Assembly (NCBI RefSeq): GCF_014493765.1
Contig: NZ_JACTVJ010000007.1
Span: 1 to 64,000, forward strand
Direction of reading: 5' to 3'
From: Streptomyces polyasparticus
Lineage (GTDB): Bacteria > Actinomycetota > Actinomycetes > Streptomycetales > Streptomycetaceae
Length of the DNA: 64,000 nucleotides
Shown here: piece by piece, positions 8,832 to 16,770 of the stretch
How the letters are laid out: every line of letters begins with the position of its first letter
Position numbering within the stretch: the first letter of the stretch is position 1
Translations under genes and position numbers: made by a program
The notes under the pieces: model-generated
The model's database searches: none
What the model was told of the DNA's origin: nothing
The model's input: only the letters and a program-made list of their open reading frames with translations

Positions 8832-9665
8832 TCAGCGGACGTGCTGCGACCAGTCGTAGTGCTCCTTGCCGAAGTCGTCGGAGCGCTCCTTGATCTCCTC
8901 GTACGAGGACGAGGAGGACGAGGAGGAGGAGCCGGAGTCGCCGTCCGAGCGGTCGCCGTCGCCGCCGCCCTCGCCGCGGCCCGAGCGCTCGTCCTCACCA
9001 TCGGTGTCCTTGTCGTGCCCGACGACCTCGCCGGTCTTCGTGTCCACGTCGATCTCGTGGCGGACCGTGCCGTCCGTCACCTCGATCTGCCACAGCGGAC
9101 GGCTCTCGGTGCCCTGGATCGACAGCTCGGAGACGAAGCCCGCACCGGCCTCCTTCAGCGCGGTGTTCGCGGCGTCGTCGCGGTGCACGGTGGCGGCGGC
9201 CAGCTTGGCCAGCGGGATCTTCAGGTACGAGCGGGCCTTGTCGGGCATCCGGTCGGCGCGACTGCCGAGCAGGGCGCCGGTCGTGGCGTCCACGTCGATG
9301 TTGTGCACGCGCGGGCCGCCGGACCCGGAGGTCATCACGTCGATCTCCCAGACGCCGTCCTCCAGCTCCACGTCGGTGACCTTGCCGCCGGGCACCGCCC
9401 TCTCGGCGGTCGCGACGGCGGTGGTGCGCGGGGTCCTGGGCCCGCCCTGCTCGGTGGGCGCGTCGGCCGCCTTCGCCTCGCCGTCCCCGGCGGGCTGTGC
9501 GGCATTCCCCTCCGCGTCACCACCCGCGGACGCGCTCGTACGGGGCTTGTCGACGCCACCGTCCGTACCGGACGAGCAGGCCGTGGCGGACAGCGCGAGC
9601 GCACCGGCAAGAGCGCTCACCGCGAGCAGGCGGCGGGTGGCGGCGGTCCTCGTGTGGCGGCTCAT
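8832..9665 (-). CDS. PepSY-domain putative lipoprotein
   Basis: A 277-residue exported protein. Residues 1-30 look like a lipoprotein signal peptide ending ALSATAC, with Cys30 the likely lipidated residue. Two PepSY-like repeats follow, one around TAVATAERAVPGGKVTDVEL and one around LAAATVHRDDAANTALKEAG, each followed by the W-I/Q-E/D-V strand pattern typical of the fold. The C-terminal ~60 residues are highly charged with a run of nine serines. PepSY proteins are thought to inhibit or modulate extracytoplasmic peptidases, and a PepSY gene beside a two-component system is a recurrent arrangement in actinobacteria. It may be both output and modulator of the adjacent kinase. Confidence 0.82.
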   Translation of the reverse strand: MSRHTRTAATRRLLAVSALAGALALSATACSSGTDGGVDKPRTSASAGGDAEGNAAQPAGDGEAKAADAPTEQGGPRTPRTTAVATAERAVPGGKVTDVELEDGVWEIDVMTSGSGGPRVHNIDVDATTGALLGSRADRMPDKARSYLKIPLAKLAAATVHRDDAANTALKEAGAGFVSELSIQGTESRPLWQIEVTDGTVRHEIDVDTKTGEVVGHDKDTDGEDERSGRGEGGGDGDRSDGDSGSSSSSSSSSYEEIKERSDDFGKEHYDWSQHVR

Positions 9666-9781
9666 GGCGGGCTCCTCGATCGTCGTACGGCCCCGGCGTT
9701 CCTGGGCCGGTACCGATGACGATCGCGTACGCGCCTGAACCCTCCCTGAAGAAGCCTGAAGACGCCTTCAGGAACAGACCC

Positions 9782-11332
9782 TCAGTCCTCCTTCTCCCGC
9801 CGCTCCAGCGGCTTGGTCGCGGGACCGTGCAGGACCGAGCCGTCCGTGCCGAAGCGGGAGCCGTGGCAGGGGCATTCCCAGGCCTGCTCCGCGTCGTTGA
9901 ACTGCACCAGGCAGCCGAGGTGCGTACAGCGTGCGGAGAGCGCCGTGGTGCGGCCCTCCTCGTCGCGGTACACCGCGCACCGCCTGCCGTTCAGACGGAC
10001 GACCGCTCCGCTGCCGGGCGGGATGTCGTCCGCCGAGTCGACATGGCTCGTGTGCAGCCGGTCGCCGACGAAGTGCCCAGCCACGGTGGCCTGTTGGGCG
10101 GCGAGACGGCCGACGTCGCGCAGCCGCGGCAGGCGGCGCGGATCGTACAGTTCGGTCCAGGCGGGGCGTGGCCCGCCCGCGATGTGGGCGGTGAGCAGCC
10201 GCCCGGCCATCACGCCGTTGCTCATGCCCCAGCCGCCGAATCCGGTGGCCACGTACACATGCTGCGTGCCGGGGTGTGCGTGACCGACGTACGGCAGCCG
10301 GTCGTCCGAGTCGTTGTCCTGGGCCGCCCAGCGGTACGCGGTCCGCGCTCCCGGGAAGTGCTCGTGGGCCCATGCCTCCAGGCGCGCATACCGGTCGCGT
10401 ACACCGCCCGCGCCGGGTTCGAAGGATTCGCCCGTGACGATGAGCAGCCGCTGCCCGTCCCCGTAGGGCGCGCTGCGCACCGACCGGGTGCCGTGCTCCG
10501 GCGTGAGGTACATGCCCGTGGGCGCGGTCCGGGCCGGCACAGGCGCCGCGACGACCAGTTCGCGCCGGGGCACGAGACGGGTGAAGAGCAGGGTGCGGTC
10601 GAACACCGGGTAGTGCGTCGCGATGACCGTGTCCCGCGCGTGCACCGTACGGCCGGTTTCGGTGGTCAGGCGGCAGGAGGCTCCGTCGTGCAGCCCGGTG
10701 ACCCGGGTGCGCTCGAAGATGCGGCCTCCGCCGCGTGTGAAGTCCTCCGCGAGGGCGAGCAGGAACTTGCGCGGATGGAACTGGAGTTGGCCGTCCACGC
10801 GCACCGCACCGGCGACGGCGAAAGGCAGTTCCGTCTCCGCCCCGGTCACGAACGACGCGTCGAGCCCGGCCCGCCGCGCCGCTGCCGCCTCCTGCTCGAT
10901 CTCGTCGACGCGGTCCTTGTCCTGTACGTAGGTGAAGGCGGCTGCCCGTTCGAGTTCGGCGTCGACGGGCAGCCGGCCGCAGAGCTCCGCGGTCCGTTCG
11001 ACCGCCTCCTGCTGCGAGAGCGCGTACAGGCGGGCGGCTTCGGCGCCGTGCTTCTGTTCGAGTTCGGCGTAGAGGATCCCGTGGGCCGCGGTCATCTTGG
11101 CCGTGGTGTAGCCGCTCACCCCGGCCGCGATGCGGTCCGCTTCGAGCAGGACGACATCGTGGCCGGAGCGCGCCAGCTCCCAGGCCGTGCACAGCCCGGC
11201 GATCCCGCCGCCGACGACCGCGACATCCGCTCTCGTGTCCTCTTCAAGGGACGGATACGCGGTACCGGGGGCGGTCGCCATCCAGTACGAGTCGTCGACG
11301 GCCGGGTGGTGTGCAGGCATGTCGCTCACCAT
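9782..11332 (-). CDS. FAD-dependent oxidoreductase with C-terminal Rieske [2Fe-2S] domain
   Basis: A 516-residue fusion. The N-terminus has a Rossmann dinucleotide motif (VAVVGGGIAGLCTAWELARS, residues ~35-54) of the DAO/glycine-oxidase type. The last ~70 residues are a Rieske domain with Cys-X-His in CTHLGC and a second Cys-X2-His in CPCHGSRFG, the full set of cluster ligands. The start may be ATG 11332 or ATG 11320 (MPAHHPAVDD). This architecture is widespread in Streptomyces; the substrate is unknown but amine or amino acid oxidation with electron transfer through the cluster is likely. A small hydrophobic protein gene lies immediately upstream on the same strand. Confidence 0.9.
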   Translation of the reverse strand: MVSDMPAHHPAVDDSYWMATAPGTAYPSLEEDTRADVAVVGGGIAGLCTAWELARSGHDVVLLEADRIAAGVSGYTTAKMTAAHGILYAELEQKHGAEAARLYALSQQEAVERTAELCGRLPVDAELERAAAFTYVQDKDRVDEIEQEAAAARRAGLDASFVTGAETELPFAVAGAVRVDGQLQFHPRKFLLALAEDFTRGGGRIFERTRVTGLHDGASCRLTTETGRTVHARDTVIATHYPVFDRTLLFTRLVPRRELVVAAPVPARTAPTGMYLTPEHGTRSVRSAPYGDGQRLLIVTGESFEPGAGGVRDRYARLEAWAHEHFPGARTAYRWAAQDNDSDDRLPYVGHAHPGTQHVYVATGFGGWGMSNGVMAGRLLTAHIAGGPRPAWTELYDPRRLPRLRDVGRLAAQQATVAGHFVGDRLHTSHVDSADDIPPGSGAVVRLNGRRCAVYRDEEGRTTALSARCTHLGCLVQFNDAEQAWECPCHGSRFGTDGSVLHGPATKPLERREKED

Positions 11333-11356
11333 GAGGTGCAGTCGTCGGCAGTGGCG

Positions 11357-11512
11357 TCAGTAGTAGTGACGTCGGCCGCCCACCGCGTGGCCCACGGACC
11401 CCATGATCCACAGGACCGCGCCGATGACGGTCAGGATGATGCCGATCGTCCAGAGAATGTTGATGCCCAGGACGAAGCCGAGAATGAGCAGGATGAGACC
11501 GAGCGCAAGCAT
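11357..11512 (-). CDS. Small hydrophobic protein, DUF6131-like
   Basis: A 51-residue protein starting MLALGLILLILGF and ending GGRRHYY. Two hydrophobic helices (about residues 2-16 and 19-38) make it a small integral membrane protein, and the sequence matches my recollection of the DUF6131 hydrophobic proteins common in actinobacteria. The start is fixed by a near-perfect AGGAGG ribosome binding site 5 nt before the ATG at 11512. No biochemical function is known. It is on the same strand as the FAD-Rieske gene, 24 bp upstream of it, so the two may be co-transcribed. Confidence 0.85.
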   Translation of the reverse strand: MLALGLILLILGFVLGINILWTIGIILTVIGAVLWIMGSVGHAVGGRRHYY

Positions 11513-11667
11513 TGCGTCCTCCTATCTCCCTATGAGACCCATTATGCGCCTGAATAGACGCATTCCCACGGGCCGGTGGGACGTCATCCGCCCGGCCACC
11601 GGGCTCTGGCCGTGTTCCCCCGGAACGCCGGACTGAACGCGGCAGTCCACAACCCGGCCCCTGAGGC

Positions 11668-12204
11668 TCAGAACCGGATCTCGTCCACCGGCCGCACATC
11701 GGCCCCCATGTTCCGCTCCATCATCCGCAGCGCGGCCTGGGCCAGGTCGGCCTGGATGTGGGCGACGGCGTCCAGGGCGACGGTCACGTCCAGATGGCGG
11801 ATGTGCGCGTCCAGGGCCGAGTACAGGACGCACTGTTCGGTCACCTGGCCGCACAACACCAGGTGGCGGACGCCCAGTTGGCTCAGGAGATAGCTCAGCG
11901 GTGTCTCGAAGAACACCGAGTGCCGTGCCTTCACGACGAACAGCGAGTCCTCGTCCGGACGGATCGGGTCGACCAGATCGGCGTGCGGTCCCGCCAGCGC
12001 GGTCCGCAGGATCTCTCCGTGGTGCGAACGCCACTGGCCGAAGTTGTCGTTCGCGTAGATCACCGGGACGCCCGCGGCGCGGGCCGCGTCGAGCAGGCGG
12101 ATCACGGCCGGGAGCGCCTCCCGCGCGGACGGCAGCAGGAGGTCGGCGTCCTCATGGTCATACGTGTTGATCATGTCGATGACGACGAGTGCGGTCTTCC
12201 CCAT
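11668..12204 (-). CDS. Isochorismatase-family cysteine hydrolase
   Basis: A 178-residue single-domain enzyme, the normal length of the family. The catalytic triad is visible as Asp10 (ALVVIDMIN), Lys92 (FVVKARHS) and Cys125 (GQVTEQCVL, preceded by the typical cis-peptide region). Members include nicotinamidases, isochorismatases and N-carbamoylsarcosine amidases; the short sequence without an ArCP domain makes a siderophore-type isochorismatase/carrier bifunctional enzyme unlikely. Its neighbours do not identify the substrate. ATG 12204 is the only plausible start. Confidence 0.9.
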   Translation of the reverse strand: MGKTALVVIDMINTYDHEDADLLLPSAREALPAVIRLLDAARAAGVPVIYANDNFGQWRSHHGEILRTALAGPHADLVDPIRPDEDSLFVVKARHSVFFETPLSYLLSQLGVRHLVLCGQVTEQCVLYSALDAHIRHLDVTVALDAVAHIQADLAQAALRMMERNMGADVRPVDEIRF

Positions 12205-12271
12205 GCTTCCAGCGTGCCTCGCGGGGTCGTCCGGCGCGCTTCGGACGGCCGGCCCGTCCGTCCCGCGCGCT

Positions 12272-13183
12272 TCAGGCGGGCAGCCCGTCCAGGAAGTCCG
12301 CGATCAGGGGGGCGATGTCGGCCAGCCGGTCCTCGAGGGCGAAGTGGCCGGTCTCGAAGAGGTGGAGCTCGGCTTCCGGTACGTCGCGCAGGTAGGCGCG
12401 GGCGCCGGGCTCGGGGAAGAAGGGGTCGTTCGCGCCCCAGGTGATCAGCGCCGGCGGCCGCTGCTCGCGCAGCCAGGCCTGCCAGGCCGGGTACGCGGCG
12501 AGGTTGCTCTTGTAGTCGTACGCGAGGGCGAGTTGGGCCTCCTTGCGGCCCGGCTCGTCGAGGAAGTGCTGGTCGAGCAGCCAGCCCTCGGGGGCGACCA
12601 GCTCGGGGTCGAGCGTGCCGCCCTCGTACTGGCCACGGGTGGCGTCGAGCGTGAACAGGCCGCGGATGGCCTGCTCGGCGCCCGGGGTCTCGGGGGTCAG
12701 CGCGGTGAACTCGCGTGCGGCGGGCGAGAGGCCCTCCTCGTACGCGTTGCCGTTCTGCACGATCAGGCCGGTGATCCGCTCCGGGTGCCGCAGCGCGTGA
12801 CGGAAGCCGACGGGGGCGCCGAAGTCGAAGAGGTAGAGGGCGTAGCGGGTCAGACCGAGGGCGTCGGTGAAGCCGTCGACGGTCTCGGCGAGGCGGTCGA
12901 AGGAGTACGGGAAGTCCTCGGGGGCGCGGGTGTGGCCGAAGCCGGGGTAGTCCGGGGCGATCAGGCGGTAGTGCCGGCCCAGGGTGTCGATGAGGCGGCG
13001 GAACTGGTGCGAGGCGGACGGGAAGCCGTGCAGGAGCAGGAGCACGGGGGCGTCGGGGCGGTCCGGCAGGGACTCGCGGTAGAAGACGTCCACGCCGTCG
13101 ACGAGCACGCGGCGGTGGGCGGTGCGGGCCGGCAGGGCGAGCTGCCGGGCGCCGTGGTCCTTGAGCGTGGCCGTCGTCGTCAT
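12272..13183 (-). CDS. Alpha/beta hydrolase, epoxide hydrolase/haloalkane dehalogenase-like
   Basis: A 303-residue hydrolase starting at ATG 13183 (MTTTATLKDHGARQ). It has the oxyanion-hole motif HGFPSASHQF, an apparent nucleophile-elbow Asp in LYLFDFGAPVGFRHA, a predicted acid in TWGANDPFFP and the catalytic His in FETGHFALED. An Asp rather than Ser at the elbow fits the epoxide hydrolase / dehalogenase branch. It is transcribed divergently from the CGNR zinc-finger protein across 117 bp that contain three copies of a GCATTAG element, one overlapping a likely -35 (TTGACG) and with TAGATC as -10. Substrate unknown; detoxification of an electrophile is plausible. Confidence 0.88.
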   Translation of the reverse strand: MTTTATLKDHGARQLALPARTAHRRVLVDGVDVFYRESLPDRPDAPVLLLLHGFPSASHQFRRLIDTLGRHYRLIAPDYPGFGHTRAPEDFPYSFDRLAETVDGFTDALGLTRYALYLFDFGAPVGFRHALRHPERITGLIVQNGNAYEEGLSPAAREFTALTPETPGAEQAIRGLFTLDATRGQYEGGTLDPELVAPEGWLLDQHFLDEPGRKEAQLALAYDYKSNLAAYPAWQAWLREQRPPALITWGANDPFFPEPGARAYLRDVPEAELHLFETGHFALEDRLADIAPLIADFLDGLPA

Positions 13184-13207
13184 GTCACATGCCTCCGTAG
13201 CGGAAAG

Positions 13208-13283
13208 ATGCATTAGGTCGAGCGATGCCTCAGATCTAACGCCAGATCTCCTAATGCGTCAACCGCTCTTCTTTGCATTAGAT
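13208..13283. promoter_or_regulatory. Divergent promoter region with three GCATTAG operator-like elements
   Basis: GCATTAGG at 13210-13217 and its exact reverse complement CCTAATGC at 13250-13257 form an inverted pair 32 bp apart, and a third copy, TGCATTAGAT, lies at 13274-13283. Between the first two, AGATCT occurs twice. On the minus strand TTGACG-N18-TAGATC could be the hydrolase promoter, so the elements would overlap its -35 and its transcription start. The adjacent CGNR protein is the natural candidate binder. Confidence 0.6.
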
Positions 13284-13300
13284 CCAGTACCATCGGAGCC

Positions 13301-13900
13301 ATGGACGAGCGCGCACCACTGACCGGCGAACCTCTCGCCCTCGACCTGGTCAACACCCGGCCGGCCACGCCCGACGGCGACCGTGCCGACCTGATCGGGA
13401 CCCCGCCGCAGCTGGCGGACTGGCTTGCCGCGCAGGCCGACCGCCTGCCCGCCGAGGTGCACGAGCGCGTCCCGACGGCCGCCGACGTCACGGCACTTCA
13501 TGCCGTACGCGCGGACGTGGACGCGGTCCTGGGGGCGCTCCTGCACGGCACCAGGCCGCCCGCCGAGGCCCTGCGCGGCCTCTCCGAAGCCCAGGCCGCG
13601 GCGCCCCGTATCAACGAACTGGCCTTTCACGACGGCCAGTTGCGTGCCATCGCCCGCCGTATCGGCACCCCGGCCGCCGCACTCGCCGCCGTCTTCGCGG
13701 AGGATGCCGTCGAGGTGCTCTCGGGGCCGGGCGCGGCGAAGATCAAGCGGTGCGAGGCCGAGGACTGCGTCCTGCTCTTCCTGCCCGCCCACCCCCGGCG
13801 CCGCTGGTGCTCCCCCACCCGCTGCGGCAACCGCACCCGCGTGGCCCGCTACTACCAGCGCCACAAGCCGGCGGCCCAGGACGGCCGGCTCTCAGGATGA
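13301..13900 (+). CDS. ABATE/CGNR zinc-finger domain protein, putative regulator
   Basis: A 199-residue protein. The N-terminal half is an ABATE-type domain beginning GEPLALDLVNTRP; the C-terminus is a CGNR zinc finger with the paired cysteines RCEAEDC and WCSPTRCGNRTR, followed by a basic tail. Proteins of this type are presumed stress-responsive transcription regulators, the CGNR finger binding DNA and the ABATE domain binding a ligand. ATG 13301 has a GGAG-containing leader (CATCGGAGCC). It is divergent from the alpha/beta hydrolase and probably represses it, which the shared intergenic repeats support but do not prove. It ends 7 bp before the convergent LysR gene. Confidence 0.88.
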   Translation: MDERAPLTGEPLALDLVNTRPATPDGDRADLIGTPPQLADWLAAQADRLPAEVHERVPTAADVTALHAVRADVDAVLGALLHGTRPPAEALRGLSEAQAAAPRINELAFHDGQLRAIARRIGTPAAALAAVFAEDAVEVLSGPGAAKIKRCEAEDCVLLFLPAHPRRRWCSPTRCGNRTRVARYYQRHKPAAQDGRLSG

Positions 13901-13907
13901 CGGCCGC

Positions 13908-14810
13908 TCAACTCGACGGCTGCTGCCGGTACTCCAGACAGCAGCCCACGAAGTCCCGTACGACCGGATCCGCGTCCGCGGCGGGCTTCCACACCACGGC
14001 GACCGAGTTGGGCGCGACACCGGTCAGGGGGCGGTAGGCGACGCCTGGGCGGGCGTAGTAGCGGGCGGCGGATGCGGGGGCGAGCGCGATCCCGTAGCCG
14101 TTGGCGACGGCGCTGAGCCAGTCGTCCGGGTTGTCGGCGACCGCGCCGATCCGGGGTTCGCGGCCCTCGCGCCCCTCGGTGGCCAGCCAGTAGTCGCGCC
14201 AGGCGCCCGCTTCGGCGGGGGCCGCCACGAACGGTTCGTCCCACAGCTCCCGGAAGGCCAACTCCTCGCGTACGGCCAGGGGGTGAGCTTCCGCCATCAC
14301 CACCCAGCGCGGTTCGGTGAGCAGGACCTCCACGCGCAGCTCCTCCTGTCCCGGCAGCGGGAGCGGCAGCAGCGCCACGTCGACGTCGCCCGCCACCAGA
14401 TCCGCCGTCGGCGCGGACCAGGACGCGTGCCGCATCTCGACCCGCCAGCCGGGCCTGCGCCGCCCGAACGCGGCGATGATCGCCTGCGTGGCCTCACCCG
14501 CGGCACCGGCCAGGAACCCGGCCCGCACCACCTGTTCGGCACGCCGGGCCGCCTGCCGGGTCCGCCGCAACGCCTCGGCAAGGCCGTCCAGAACGGCCGG
14601 CACCCTGTCGGCCAACGCCCGACCCGCCTCGGTCAGCCGCATCCCGCCCGGCGTCCTGACGAAGAGCTGGACCCCGAGCTGCTTCTCCAGCTGCCTGATC
14701 TGCTTGGTCAGCGCCGGCTGCGAGACGTACAGCCGCTCGGCGGCCCGGGTGAGATGCCCCTCCTCGGCGACGGCCGCGAAGTAGCGGAGCAGCCTGGTGT
14801 CCACGTCCAT
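13908..14810 (-). CDS. LysR-family transcriptional regulator
   Basis: A 300-residue regulator with an N-terminal winged HTH (LRYFAAVAEEGHLTRAAERL, then SQPALTKQIRQLEKQLGVQL) and a LysR substrate-binding domain over the rest. The length is normal. It is divergent from a small DoxX-like membrane protein gene across 99 bp, the usual LysR regulator/target layout. The effector is not predictable. I did not find an unambiguous T-N11-A box in the intergenic DNA. Confidence 0.92.
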   Translation of the reverse strand: MDVDTRLLRYFAAVAEEGHLTRAAERLYVSQPALTKQIRQLEKQLGVQLFVRTPGGMRLTEAGRALADRVPAVLDGLAEALRRTRQAARRAEQVVRAGFLAGAAGEATQAIIAAFGRRRPGWRVEMRHASWSAPTADLVAGDVDVALLPLPLPGQEELRVEVLLTEPRWVVMAEAHPLAVREELAFRELWDEPFVAAPAEAGAWRDYWLATEGREGREPRIGAVADNPDDWLSAVANGYGIALAPASAARYYARPGVAYRPLTGVAPNSVAVVWKPAADADPVVRDFVGCCLEYRQQPSS

Positions 14811-14909
14811 GCCGCCAGGTTATGAGGACAGGTATTGGATCGAGGGCAGGGCCCGGAACCAGAGTCGAAGGCGGGAGCAACCCCGTCCCCTGTCTCACGG
14901 AGCCGCCCC

Positions 14910-15266
14910 ATGTTCGCCGCATACGTCGCCGTCACCTCGCTCACCGCAGCCCTCAACACCGCCGGCGCCTACGCCGACTTCATCGGGCACGAGTCGGTCG
15001 GGCAGATCGCCGACCGGCTGGGCGTGCCGCGCTCGTGGATGGCGCGGCTCGGCGCGCTGATGGGCGCGGGCGCACTCGGACTCCTCGCGGGCTTCGCCGT
15101 GCCGGTGCTCGGCACAGCCGCGGCGGCCGGCCTCATCCTTTACTTCCTCGGCGCGATCGCCGCCCACCTGCGCGTCGGCGACCACGACCTGGCCGGCGCC
15201 CTGACCATGCTGGCCCTGGCCAGCGCGTCCCTGGCGCTGGGCCTGGCGCACCGCGGGGCGTGGTGA
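14910..15266 (+). CDS. DoxX-like small integral membrane protein
   Basis: A 118-residue protein with four hydrophobic helices (starting MFAAYVAVTSLTAALN). The motif with DRLGVPRSWMARLGALMGAG between helices one and two and the helix pattern match DoxX-like proteins, quinone/redox-associated membrane proteins. ATG 14910 is chosen because it follows CGGAG with good spacing and begins at the first helix; the longer open frame upstream adds a polar, unconserved lead. It is the likely target of the divergent LysR regulator. The role is unknown beyond membrane location. Confidence 0.75.
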   Translation: MFAAYVAVTSLTAALNTAGAYADFIGHESVGQIADRLGVPRSWMARLGALMGAGALGLLAGFAVPVLGTAAAAGLILYFLGAIAAHLRVGDHDLAGALTMLALASASLALGLAHRGAW

Positions 15267-15312
15267 GCAATTCGGTGGCGTGGGGCGGGCGGTCCGTGTG
15301 AGCGTTCGGCCC

Positions 15313-15900
15313 ATGGGCAACTCCCGGGCGTATCCCGTTCTTCGGACCACCGACGCGGCCTTCGCGTATGCGCAGGCCAGGCGTCTGCGCGCGCTGCTCG
15401 CCGAGCGGGAGGAGAAGGTCTGGCTGTACGCGGAACTGCGGACCGTCGCCGATCTTCGGCGGATGCACGAGATCCTGCCGGGCGCGTACCTGGACTACGA
15501 GCACGTCCGCACGGGACCCACGGGCGACTACCTCACCTTCGAGATCGACGTGGCAGCGGCGGACGATGTCTCCCTGGCCGCGCATCTCCCCCTGGAGGTC
15601 AACGAGGCATTCCCGGATACCGACGGAGTCCTGGACCGTTTCGCCGAGGCACTCGGCGAGGGCACGGCTGTCATCGCCTGGCGGGGCGTCTGGCCCGATG
15701 AGCCCGAACTGGGCCTGTACGGCAGGCCCGACTACGACGCGGTCCACGTGGTGTTCCACGGCGACAACGCCCAGTGGGACGGATGGGCCGCGCACCACAC
15801 GGTCTTCGTCCATGTCCGAGGTGCGGGCCAGCTCCCGCGGGTGCAGAAGCTGGCCGCGCACATCGGCAGCGAGGTACTGGGAGAGGCGCAGACCGGATAG
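15313..15900 (+). CDS. Hypothetical protein, unrecognised
   Basis: A 195-residue soluble protein from ATG 15313 (MGNSRAYPVLRTTDAAF); GTG 15298 and GTG 15280 are longer in-frame alternatives. It has no signal peptide or membrane segment, strong coding bias and a mixed alpha/beta composition, with aromatic-rich stretches such as WDGWAAHHTVFVHV. I do not recognise a domain. It begins 46 bp after the DoxX-like gene on the same strand and might share its transcript; the downstream neighbour is convergent. Confidence 0.6.
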   Translation: MGNSRAYPVLRTTDAAFAYAQARRLRALLAEREEKVWLYAELRTVADLRRMHEILPGAYLDYEHVRTGPTGDYLTFEIDVAAADDVSLAAHLPLEVNEAFPDTDGVLDRFAEALGEGTAVIAWRGVWPDEPELGLYGRPDYDAVHVVFHGDNAQWDGWAAHHTVFVHVRGAGQLPRVQKLAAHIGSEVLGEAQTG

Positions 15901-15906
15901 CGCGGC

Positions 15907-16734
15907 TCAGCCCGCAGTCTTCTCCAGGAACGCCAGCAGCTGCGAGGCCACCGCGTCCGGGACCTCCGCCTGCGGGTAGTGGCCCGCGCCGTCCAGGAGG
16001 ACGATCTCCGTGGGGCCGCCGAGCGTCGACGCGAAGGTCTCCGCCTCCGCGCGCGGATCCTTGAAGTCGGGGTCCTTCGCGCCCATCAGGATCAGGGCCG
16101 GCTGCTGGACCTTGGGCCGGTCGGCGGCCGACTCCGCCTTGGAGCCGGGGGCGTTGACCGCGACGAAGGCGTCGATACGGCCCGGCTCGCGCAGCCGGGA
16201 CTTCATGGTGGCCAGATGCGCCTTGAAGTCCGCGGGCTTACCCGCCTTGTAGAGCGAGGAGTAGAACAGGCCCCACAGGAACGGCGAGCGGATGACGCGG
16301 CCGCTGAGCCAGGCCATCAGCGCACCCGGCTGCGGCTCCGCCGCCCAAGGCGCGATGGCCACGACTCCCGTGATCTCCGAGGGGAGTTGAGCCGCCGCCG
16401 TGACCGCCGAGTCCGGCGTGAGGGACTGGCCCACCACGGTCGCGGGACCGCCGAGGTGGCGGATCAGGGCCACGTAGTCCGAGCCGATGGCCGACGTGGA
16501 GTGCGAGGACCAGCCGACGCTGGACTCGCCGTGCCCGCGCACATCCATCGTGGCCACCCGGTAGCCGGCCGCGACCAGCTGCGGGACGACGAAGCGGTAG
16601 ACCGCGCGCACGTCGCCCATGCCCGGGGCCATGACGACCAGATGTCCGTCCTCGGGACCCGTGACGCTGTACGCGATGCGGCCTTCCGGCACGTCCAGGT
16701 ACTGGGTGTCCGACTGCGCCTGCGTCCCGTTCAT
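15907..16734 (-). CDS. Alpha/beta hydrolase with an atypical nucleophile elbow
   Basis: A 275-residue hydrolase. APGMGD supplies the oxyanion region, MDVRGHGESS is the conserved strand-turn, the elbow reads VVGQSLTPDSA so the usual Gly-X-Ser-X-Gly is Gly-Gln-Ser-Leu-Thr, Asp in MGAKDPDFKD is the probable acid and His in DGAGHYPQAE the base. The triad appears complete despite the missing second glycine. A perfect palindrome (GGCTAAC-GCT-GTTAGCC) sits 54 bp upstream across a likely promoter located inside the 3' end of the upstream MFS gene, so expression is probably repressor-controlled and separable from the MFS gene. Substrate unknown. Confidence 0.88.
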   Translation of the reverse strand: MNGTQAQSDTQYLDVPEGRIAYSVTGPEDGHLVVMAPGMGDVRAVYRFVVPQLVAAGYRVATMDVRGHGESSVGWSSHSTSAIGSDYVALIRHLGGPATVVGQSLTPDSAVTAAAQLPSEITGVVAIAPWAAEPQPGALMAWLSGRVIRSPFLWGLFYSSLYKAGKPADFKAHLATMKSRLREPGRIDAFVAVNAPGSKAESAADRPKVQQPALILMGAKDPDFKDPRAEAETFASTLGGPTEIVLLDGAGHYPQAEVPDAVASQLLAFLEKTAG

Positions 16735-16770
16735 GTGGTCCCCCTCGACGACGGCCGAGACTACGGCCGA

